The notes below the pieces were generated by a model that saw only the letters and a list, made by a program, of their open reading frames with translations, was not told where the DNA came from and did not search any database. From an uncultured Treponema sp. (GTDB lineage: Bacteria > Spirochaetota > Spirochaetia > Treponematales > Treponemataceae), in assembly GCA_947167745.1 (NCBI GenBank), contig CAMVJE010000001.1, positions 38,883-102,882 of the forward strand: DNA of 64,000 bases, in the 5' to 3' direction. A program made the translations under genes and the position numbers. Positions 34,263 through 41,649 of this stretch are shown piece after piece (position 1 is the stretch's first letter; every line of letters starts with the position of its first letter).

Positions 34263-37200
34263 TTAGAGACTTCTCGATTTTTCGTTCATAATCAGCATTT
34301 GCAAGCGGTTTTCTACGTTGGCAAAACTCGTGTCCGGGTCAAGGTCGAGCGGCAGAATCTGAACAGCAGGAAATTCTTCCTTAACCTTTTTCATAATTCC
34401 TCGTCCGCAAATGTGGTTCGGAAGGCATCCAAAGGGCTGCAAAATCACGAAAGACTGAACACCACGAAGCGCGTATTCCTTTATTTCACCAGGAATTAAC
34501 CAGCCTTCGCCAGAAAGGAAGGTGCGGTTAATAATCTCGTCGGTTTCGGCGGCAAGAAGTGGGAGCGGAGTTGCCTTCTCAAAAAGCGGATGTTTTGAAG
34601 CTTCTTTTTCGCACACAGCATTTGCATGGGCAAAGAGTTTTTCTGCAACACGGTCAAAAATCGCGTTTACCGGCTTGAATTTTACGTTCAAATCCTTTGC
34701 CTCAACCACACGGGCATAAAAATCCTTGCGGAAAACGTTGGCCATTCGAGGCAAAATCACTTCCATTCCGTTCTGTTCAAGGTAACGCTCGACATGGAAA
34801 TTTGAGCCGGGGTGGAATGTAACAAGATATTCGCCTGTCACGAAAACCCGCGGCCGTGGATTTGAGCGGTCGTATTTTATCTGACAGAATTTTTTGATTC
34901 CGCGCTTGTATGCTCTGAGAGCCGCATGAATTCCTTTGTCAATTCCGGCAGAAATTTCATCAATAACTTCGTCAAAAACTCGGTTTGTCTCGCCCTTGTT
35001 AAGCTCATACGGCCTGATCTGACGGCGCAGTTCTTCGAGCATGTCCATCATCGTAACGACATAAAGCGAGCGGATGTTGAAAAGCGCGCCAAGTCTGAAT
35101 CCAGGGTGCATGTTTTTTGAATCAACTGGGTCGGTCGAAACGATTGGAACCTGATTAAAGCCTGCCGCATCAAGCGCACGACGGAGCAGAGCCGAATAAT
35201 GCGAAAGGCGGCAGTCGCCCTGATATTTTGCCATGCCGATTGCAACACGGTCGAGCGGATACTTGCCGCTTTGAAGGGCAGAAATTGCCTCACCGATTAC
35301 CATCTGGGCTGGGAAGCAGGTATCATTGTGAACATATTTTTTGCCCACCTGAATCTGGCTGTTTTCGCCCAGTGAAAGAGGAAGTGCCCTGAGCCCCTGT
35401 TTTCGCAAAACACCGCTGAGAAGCTTACAGAAAGCCACGGAAACATTCGGAATCAGAACCGTGCGCATCTCAAGGTCTTCTTTGCTGAATTTTGAAGAAT
35501 AAGCATCGCCCAAATCTTTGAACGGGAGATTGCCTTTTTTGGCCCTTCGCTCAGTAATCGTCTCGATGAAAGATTTTACGCGGATATTCAGGGAATTGGC
35601 CGCCCCGCCCTCGTCAAGTTTGAGAATCAGCGGAGATTTGCCGGAAGTTTCGGTCATGATTCGGGTAATTTCATCAGAAAGAATCGCGTCATGTCCGCAT
35701 CCAAAGCTGACAATCTGAACATATTCAAGAACCGGGGATTTTGCCGCCAGAAGCGCACCCGAAAGCATTCGTGTGTGGAAATTGTTTGTAACTTCGGCAC
35801 GAGTGTAACGCAGGTTCACGTCATTCAGCTCAGGAAGCGAATCAACCGTAAGAACAGGAATATATTGCTTTGTAAAGACTCGCGAAAGATCGTGGCTTAC
35901 AAGCGCATCCGTGTGATAAGGACGACCGGCCAGAACCACTGCAAAACTTCCTTCCCGGGTCACTTTGTCGATGATTTTCTGACCTTCTTCGCGCATTTTT
36001 GTGCGGAATGCCTGAATCGCCTTCTCTCCCTGCTCAAAAGCGGCCTCAATTTCATTTTTTGGAAGACCGTAAGCCGAGTTAAAATAATTGAGAATCTGAT
36101 TTTTGCGGTCATTTTCCGAGTACCAGTGGAACATCGGATTGTCAAAAGGCACGTTCCATCTTCGCGCAGGATTTTCGGAATGCGAAATAATCAGCGGATA
36201 GCCTTTTACGACTGCACAAACGTAATTTGAAGCACGAGCCTTGTCGGTCGCAGGCATTTCCATGACCATCGGCATAAAGATTCGATACAAGGCACCATTG
36301 TCATTATCGGACTTGCCCCGATAATCTTTTGACTTTGCAGATTCCCGTGTCGGGCACGGGAATGACTCGGACTGCCCGAACTGTTTAACCAAATCCTGGA
36401 TGTGGCCGTGAGCCAGTTTGGCCGGGAAGCAGACTGTGTCGCTTGGAACGAAAGGTATGCCGTTTTCAAACATTTCCCGGCTGCTTTTGTGCGAGAGAAT
36501 TACGTCGTAGCCCAGCGAACGAAAGAAAGTTGACCAGAAAGGCATTGAATCCCAGAATTCGAGAGTTCGCGGCAGACCGATTGTGATATTTTTCTTTGGA
36601 CTGACTTCTTTGTAATCCCATTTTTTGAAAAGAAGCTGCTCGCGGATAAGGAAAAGGTCTGGAGTGTAGCGGGTCTTTGACTCAGGAATCACGCCCGGCT
36701 TTGTTTTCTCAGGCTCGCCAAGTCCAGAAACGGCTTCTTCATCCCCGTCAGAAAGACGGATATTTTTGTCCTCGTCGCTCAATTCTTCCGGCAGAACAAC
36801 TTCACCGCGCGCACAACGGTTTCCTGTGATGTAAGTCGTGCCGTTCGAGAACTGAATCAGGCTGCGTGAACAATGATTCGCACATTTTGAGCAGATTACA
36901 TTTTCGCGCTGTGTGTAAGAAAGCGATTCCAGCGCATCAAAACCAATGAAGTTTGAAGTTGAGGGGGAAAGCCTTCCCCCTGCGTCGCACTCCGTTGCGC
37001 CGACACCCCCTTCGCCTAGGGACTTTGTCCCTAAGACCCCGGCATTTTCTCTCTTCTCTTTCGTCAAAAGTGCCGCGCCGATACAGCCCATTTCGCCCGG
37101 GTATGGAGCGCGCTGAACATCCACGCCGAGATATTGTTCCAGAGAGCGCAAAACCGCGTCGTTTTTGAAAGTTCCGCCCTGAACTACGATTTTGTTTCCG

Positions 37201-38849
37201 AGAATGCTTGTATTTGAAATTCGGACAACCTTTGTGAACACATTTTCGATAATCGAGCGGCAAAGGCCGGCCATGATGTCATCCGGGCCACAGCCGTTTT
37301 TCTGCTCTGTGATAATCGTTGAGTTCATGAAGACTGTACATCGGCTTCCGAGGTCAGCAGGCTTTTTTGAACGGAAAGCCGCATCCGCAATTTTGTCAGT
37401 CGGGATTTTGAGTGAAGAAGCAAAATTTTCAAGGAAGGAACCGCATCCGCTCGAACAGGCTTCGTTGAGCGTAATGTTCGTGATGATTCCATCGGAAACC
37501 CAGATTCCCTTCATGTCCTGACCGCCAATGTCCAGGATAAAGCTCACGTCAGGAACAAAGCGGCGGGCAGCGGTTGCATGGGCCACGGTTTCAACAGTGT
37601 GATAATCAGCTCCGTAAGCCTTTGCAATCAAAAGCTCTCCGTAACCTGTTGTGCCAAGTCCAAGCACGTTGAGTTTTACGCCCATCGCCTCGTATTTTGC
37701 ATGAAGTTCCATGAGTCCGCGGCGAACGACATTGATTGGGTCGCCCCGGTTATTGGCGTAGTAACGATCAAAGACTTTTTCATCTTCGGTCATCAAGACC
37801 ATTTTGCTCGTGGTACTTCCCGCGTCAATTCCAATGTAAACGTTGAGCGTGTCACCCGATTTTAAATCTATTTTTGCAAGTTCCGGGGATTTATGAGCCT
37901 CGCGCCAGGCCTTGCATTCTTCTTCGTTTTCAAAATACGGCTTTTTGATTTTTGATCCGACATGCTCCACGCGCACAACTCCGCCATCAAGAGCATGAAT
38001 CGCGTCATCAATTAAAATTCCGTCGGAGCCTTCTTCGCATGGGAAAAGCTCGTCCAGCGCAATTGCAGCCCCACGCGCAACGATTGTCTCCGGGTGCTCC
38101 GGGCGGATAATTTCTTCTGGTTTAAGATTTAATTTTTCGGCAAAAGCTTTTACAAGAGTGTGGTCATAAGTGAGCGGGCCGCCCTCAAAAATAATCGGAG
38201 GCTTTAACTCCAGCCCCTGAGCCAGACCGCCCACAGTCTGTTTTACAATCGCATAAAAGGCCGAAAGGGCAATATCTTCACGCTTAACGCCCTGATTCAG
38301 CATGGACTGAATATCTGTCTTTGCAAAAACACCGCATCGCCCGGAAATCGAATGGACTTCCGTACCGGCGGCCGCAAGACCTTCAAACTGCTCGGTCGGA
38401 ACTTTTAAAAGCGAAGCAATTTCATCGATAAAAGCACCTGTTCCGCCCGCACAGCTTCCGTTCATTCGCATGTCAGAAGTTACAAGCCGCCCGTCATCAT
38501 CATAAAAGAAAATAATTTTGGCATCCTGACCGCCAAGTTCAATCGCAGTTCTGGTCTGAGGATACAAGGCTCGCACGGCCGAAGAATTGGCAACAACTTC
38601 CTGAACGAAATGCGCACCGATTTTATCTGAAATTGGTTTTCCACCAGAACCACAAATCGCAATTCTGAAACGTGCTTTTGGAAATTTGTCCGCAACATCA
38701 CGAAGGAGGCGCTGAGCCGTATTCCATTGCTCAGCATGATGCCGCTCGTAATGATTGTAAACGATTTCGTTTTTTTCAGTATCAAGAATTAAGATTTTTA
38801 CAGTGGTGGAACCAACATCGATTCCCATTCGCAAAAGTTTCTGTGCCAA
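34263..38849 (-). CDS. Giant 2-hydroxyacyl-CoA dehydratase activase-like protein
   Basis: 1528-residue fusion of the CoA-substrate-specific activase (BcrAD/BadFG) type. Domain 1 (6-260) and domain 2 (about 335-590) are ASKHA ATPases: GIDVGSTTVKILILD, ELGGQDAKIIFF, MNGSCAGGTGAFIDEIA; then GIDAGSTTSKMVLM, DIGGQDMKGIWV, ACSSGCGSFLENFA. The cysteines in the last motifs of each should hold an inter-subunit 4Fe-4S cluster. A Cys set follows (SKCANHCSR, NRCARGEV), then DUF2229-like and dehydratase-subunit-like regions. Residues about 601-631 are encoded by a palindromic repeat. The start is TTG with GAGG 8 nt upstream; an ATG seven codons later lacks a ribosome site. No separate dehydratase subunits adjoin. 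The substrate is unknown. Confidence 0.88.
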   Translation of the reverse strand: MAQKLLRMGIDVGSTTVKILILDTEKNEIVYNHYERHHAEQWNTAQRLLRDVADKFPKARFRIAICGSGGKPISDKIGAHFVQEVVANSSAVRALYPQTRTAIELGGQDAKIIFFYDDDGRLVTSDMRMNGSCAGGTGAFIDEIASLLKVPTEQFEGLAAAGTEVHSISGRCGVFAKTDIQSMLNQGVKREDIALSAFYAIVKQTVGGLAQGLELKPPIIFEGGPLTYDHTLVKAFAEKLNLKPEEIIRPEHPETIVARGAAIALDELFPCEEGSDGILIDDAIHALDGGVVRVEHVGSKIKKPYFENEEECKAWREAHKSPELAKIDLKSGDTLNVYIGIDAGSTTSKMVLMTEDEKVFDRYYANNRGDPINVVRRGLMELHAKYEAMGVKLNVLGLGTTGYGELLIAKAYGADYHTVETVAHATAARRFVPDVSFILDIGGQDMKGIWVSDGIITNITLNEACSSGCGSFLENFASSLKIPTDKIADAAFRSKKPADLGSRCTVFMNSTIITEQKNGCGPDDIMAGLCRSIIENVFTKVVRISNTSILGNKIVVQGGTFKNDAVLRSLEQYLGVDVQRAPYPGEMGCIGAALLTKEKRENAGVLGTKSLGEGGVGATECDAGGRLSPSTSNFIGFDALESLSYTQRENVICSKCANHCSRSLIQFSNGTTYITGNRCARGEVVLPEELSDEDKNIRLSDGDEEAVSGLGEPEKTKPGVIPESKTRYTPDLFLIREQLLFKKWDYKEVSPKKNITIGLPRTLEFWDSMPFWSTFFRSLGYDVILSHKSSREMFENGIPFVPSDTVCFPAKLAHGHIQDLVKQFGQSESFPCPTRESAKSKDYRGKSDNDNGALYRIFMPMVMEMPATDKARASNYVCAVVKGYPLIISHSENPARRWNVPFDNPMFHWYSENDRKNQILNYFNSAYGLPKNEIEAAFEQGEKAIQAFRTKMREEGQKIIDKVTREGSFAVVLAGRPYHTDALVSHDLSRVFTKQYIPVLTVDSLPELNDVNLRYTRAEVTNNFHTRMLSGALLAAKSPVLEYVQIVSFGCGHDAILSDEITRIMTETSGKSPLILKLDEGGAANSLNIRVKSFIETITERRAKKGNLPFKDLGDAYSSKFSKEDLEMRTVLIPNVSVAFCKLLSGVLRKQGLRALPLSLGENSQIQVGKKYVHNDTCFPAQMVIGEAISALQSGKYPLDRVAIGMAKYQGDCRLSHYSALLRRALDAAGFNQVPIVSTDPVDSKNMHPGFRLGALFNIRSLYVVTMMDMLEELRRQIRPYELNKGETNRVFDEVIDEISAGIDKGIHAALRAYKRGIKKFCQIKYDRSNPRPRVFVTGEYLVTFHPGSNFHVERYLEQNGMEVILPRMANVFRKDFYARVVEAKDLNVKFKPVNAIFDRVAEKLFAHANAVCEKEASKHPLFEKATPLPLLAAETDEIINRTFLSGEGWLIPGEIKEYALRGVQSFVILQPFGCLPNHICGRGIMKKVKEEFPAVQILPLDLDPDTSFANVENRLQMLIMNEKSRSL
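36963..37033 (+). repeat. Palindromic repeat element, copy C, in frame inside the activase gene
   Basis: Hairpins GGGGGAA-agcc-TTCCCCC (36963-36980), GTCGCA..TGCGcCGAC (36984-37003) and TAGGGAC-ttt-GTCCCTA (37017-37033), with ACACCCCCTTCGCC between the last two. It shares the first hairpin and the spacer almost exactly with copy B. It is read through on the - strand as LGTKSLGEGGVGATECDAGG-RLSPS, between the second ATPase domain and the cysteine domain. Confidence 0.8.
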
Positions 38850-38945
38850 AATATTGCCTCAGCGATATTATAAAATAAAAAGAGGGGGAAATGGAAGATT
38901 ATATATTTAAGAAACTATTTATTGTCGAGTTTTGAAAGTAACGGA

Positions 38946-39113
38946 TGCATCAAAAAAACGGCGTAAAGGAGCGAAACAGCTTACGAAAACACTCGTTTTG
39001 TGCTGCCGCGTAAGCGGCAAACGTATATAGTTACAAGCACAAAACGCGTGTAGCATGCTAGCATGCGGTTTCGATAAGCTGCTTTCACGACTGGAAGCCG
39101 TTTTTTTGATACA
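38946..39113. repeat. 168-bp nested palindrome with terminal inverted repeats
   Basis: Outer repeats TGCATCAAAAAAACGGC (38946-38962) and GCCGTTTTTTTGATACA (39097-39113) match at 16 of 17 positions. Inside are AGCTTA/TAAGCT (38978-38983, 39075-39080), ACACTCGTTTTGTGCT/AGCACAAAACGCGTGT (38989-39004, 39036-39051, 15 of 16), and the hairpins GCCGCgtaaGCGGC and GCATGCtaGCATGC. No gene fits. It lies after the helicase stop and could fold into one long RNA hairpin ending in TTTTTTT on either strand, so it may also terminate transcription. It resembles a MITE-type element. Confidence 0.75.
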
Positions 39114-39124
39114 GCTAATAAAAT

Positions 39125-41329
39125 TTAAAACTCGTCTTTTCGGCTAGATTTTCTGTATGAAGACGCGCCGTTTCGCTCAGTCTGAGCATGTGTTTTGCGC
39201 CCAAACCCACGGTCTCGGTCCTTTCCACCGAATCCGCGCTCCCGGTCTCTGCCAAAAGCACGGTCACGGTCTCTTCCGAATCCGCCTCGTCCGCCACGAC
39301 CGCCAAATCCACGGTCACGACCTCCGAAGTCATCGAAATCACGATCTCGTCCGCCTCGTCCACTTCCACTCTTTGAGTCAACATGAACATGCGGAATCTG
39401 GCCGATTTTTGAAAGCTCAAGAACTTTGTCCGCGCTTTCGATTGGGAGGCTTACCAGAGAGAAGTTTGTTGAAACGTCGATTCGGTCAACCATTTTTCCA
39501 GGAATATGGAGCAAATCGCTGAAATAGTCTGCGATTCCACGAGCGTTGTAACCGTCGCGTCGTCCGAGTTGGATGAAAAGTCGTTTCTGGTCGCTTCGCT
39601 CTTCGCCTTCAAAGCGGTCTCGTCGGCCACCCATTCCTCTCTCACCTCTTCGGCCTCCTCGGTCACGATCGCCAAATCTGTCGCCACGAGGCCTGATTGG
39701 TGTGATATAGCCGTAGTGAGATTCATCAAGGGATTTTCCGTATGTTACGCTCAAAATGCCTGCAAGAACTTTTTCTGCGTCCTGGCCTTCACAAAGCTCT
39801 GCGGCCATTTTTGTGTAAATTGCATCGACTTCTTTAAGCTCCGGAACAAAATCATCCTGCTTTGAAAGATCTTCGCCTTCAACCTGTGCCTTTCCGCCAC
39901 CGATGTAGACAACTCCGTCTTTGACATCAGCCGGGTCACGCATTAAGCCCAGCTGAACTTTGAGAGTATCCAGCATACGCTCGCGTTTTACTTCGAGAAC
40001 TTTCTTTACTGATGGAACTTCTTCTTCGTTGAGCTCACCCTTTGCTGCCTTTCGGACAGTATTTTTAAGGAACTCAAGCTTTCGTCGCTCTTCCGGCCGG
40101 ACAAATGTGATTGCAGTTCCGCTTGTTCCAGCTCGTCCTGTACGACCAATTCGGTGAATATAAGTTGCGCCGTCATACGGGAGAGAATAGTTTACAACAT
40201 GTGAAAGGCCGTTGATGTCGATACCGCGGGCAGCAACGTCTGTAGCCACGAGAACGCGGGTCTTTCGGCTTCGGAAGCGGGCAAGAATCTTCTCGCGCTG
40301 TCCCTGAGGGATGTCTCCGTGCAATGCCGCAACATCGTAGCCCTTTTCGTCGAGCATTTTTGTTACGTTGTCGGCATCGTTCTTTGTCTGAGTGAAAACA
40401 AGACCGTAGAAATTCGGGCTCATGTCGATGATTCGTACAAGTGCCTCAATTTTGTCGCTCTCCCGGATAAACCAGTACTTCTGATCAATCAAAAGCGGCT
40501 CTTCAACAAATCCCTCTTCCTCACAGATTTCATAGTCGCCCATGAACTGCTCTGCGATGCGAAGAATTGGTTTTGGCATTGTCGCACTGAAAAGCAAGAT
40601 TCGTGCGTCTGGTTTTGCCTGCTCAAAAATGTGCTCGATGTCGTCGATAAAGCCCATGTCGAGCATTTCATCGCCTTCGTCGAGGATAAAGTAATCAATC
40701 TGGTCAAGTTTGAGAGTTCCGCGCTCCAGGTGATCCTGGATTCGGCCTGGTGTTCCGACTACGATTTCACAACCGCGTTTGAGGTCGCGAATCTGGTCAC
40801 GGTAACTTGCTCCACCGTACAAAACAGTTGTTCGTGGATATTTTCCGCTTGTGAAAGTCTGAAGCTCATTGCAAGTCTGAATTGCAAGCTCGCGGGTTGG
40901 TTCCAGAATGAGTGCGCGAACATGATCGCTTTCTTCGTGAACCCGCTGAACGATTGGCAAACCGAATGCAGCTGTTTTACCTGTACCAGTTCGTGCTTTT
41001 GCGATGATGTTTGAGTCGCCGTTCAAAAGGCGCGGGATTGCAAGCACCTGAATCGGTGACGGATGTTTGAATCCTTTCTTTTCGATTGCGGCAAGAATTG
41101 TCTCATCGAGACCTAAATCTGCAAAAGAAATCTGGCCGTCTTCTTCCTCTGAATCTTCTGAATCTTCTGAATCATCATCAAAATTGTCAGCTTCTTCGTC
41201 CGTAAAATCGCGGTCTAAATCATCGATGTAATTGTCGAGTACTGATTTTTCCTCTGAAACTGCCTGATTTTCTGTAGAGACAGTTTCCCCATTGATGACA
41301 GCTGTGCCGTCAAGTTCTTCATTTTCCAT
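39125..41329 (-). CDS. DEAD-box RNA helicase with DbpA-like RNA-binding domain and RGG tail
   Basis: 734 residues from the ATG at 41329 (GGGGAA upstream). An acidic N-terminal extension (1-64) is followed by the Q-motif FADLGLDETILAAIEKKGFKHPSPIQ, Walker A ARTGTGKT (112-119), PTRELA, TPGRIQDHL, motif II DEGD (217-220, where DEAD is usual), SAT, and the second RecA domain with HRIGRTGRAGTSG. A DbpA/CsdA-type RRM comes next (KRLFIQLGRRDGYNARGIADYF), then a long Gly-Arg-Asp-rich tail. It probably remodels rRNA or mRNA structure, for example in cold or ribosome assembly. A long structured leader precedes it. Confidence 0.94.
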   Translation of the reverse strand: MENEELDGTAVINGETVSTENQAVSEEKSVLDNYIDDLDRDFTDEEADNFDDDSEDSEDSEEEDGQISFADLGLDETILAAIEKKGFKHPSPIQVLAIPRLLNGDSNIIAKARTGTGKTAAFGLPIVQRVHEESDHVRALILEPTRELAIQTCNELQTFTSGKYPRTTVLYGGASYRDQIRDLKRGCEIVVGTPGRIQDHLERGTLKLDQIDYFILDEGDEMLDMGFIDDIEHIFEQAKPDARILLFSATMPKPILRIAEQFMGDYEICEEEGFVEEPLLIDQKYWFIRESDKIEALVRIIDMSPNFYGLVFTQTKNDADNVTKMLDEKGYDVAALHGDIPQGQREKILARFRSRKTRVLVATDVAARGIDINGLSHVVNYSLPYDGATYIHRIGRTGRAGTSGTAITFVRPEERRKLEFLKNTVRKAAKGELNEEEVPSVKKVLEVKRERMLDTLKVQLGLMRDPADVKDGVVYIGGGKAQVEGEDLSKQDDFVPELKEVDAIYTKMAAELCEGQDAEKVLAGILSVTYGKSLDESHYGYITPIRPRGDRFGDRDRGGRRGERGMGGRRDRFEGEERSDQKRLFIQLGRRDGYNARGIADYFSDLLHIPGKMVDRIDVSTNFSLVSLPIESADKVLELSKIGQIPHVHVDSKSGSGRGGRDRDFDDFGGRDRGFGGRGGRGGFGRDRDRAFGRDRERGFGGKDRDRGFGRKTHAQTERNGASSYRKSSRKDEF

Positions 41330-41521
41330 TTGTGTTCCCCTGTGGCGTGTTCTTTGCCTTTGGGAATCGCAAAATCTGTACAATTAAATTGTGGGATTGT
41401 GTTACCGGAGACCACCGGTAATCTGTGCGAAAACAAAAGCTGATTTTGATGTTCGTAAATTATTACCTTACAAAATCAAAACACGCATAGAAATTGGAAG
41501 CCCTCTGCTTCCCTAAGAATG
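41330..41521 (-). promoter_or_regulatory. Structured 5' leader of the DEAD-box helicase mRNA
   Basis: From the predicted start of transcription near 41521 to the ATG at 41329 there are about 190 nt without a gene. It holds two clear hairpins: GGAAGC-agagg-GCTTCC (41496-41512 on the - strand) and TTACCGG-6 nt-CCGGTAA (41402-41421). Long leaders of this kind are known for cold-shock helicase genes. Regulation here is inference. Confidence 0.45.
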
Positions 41522-41527
41522 AGTTTT

Positions 41528-41556
41528 ACTATATCGGAATTATTTTGAATAATCAA
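41528..41556 (-). promoter_or_regulatory. Promoter of the DEAD-box helicase
   Basis: On the - strand TTGATT (41551-41556), a 17-nt spacer and TATAGT (41528-41533). Confidence 0.6.
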
Positions 41557-41649
41557 GCAAATAAAGGAAAATCTCGCAAAATATAAATTTTTAAAGAAAA
41601 TTTGACTCATGTAGATTTTTACCTTAAAATAACCTAAAAGGAGACGCCT

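Noticed and set aside
39157..39522. 121-codon frame opposite the helicase RGG tail
   Set aside because: Produced by the biased GGx/CGx codons of the tail; no start signal.
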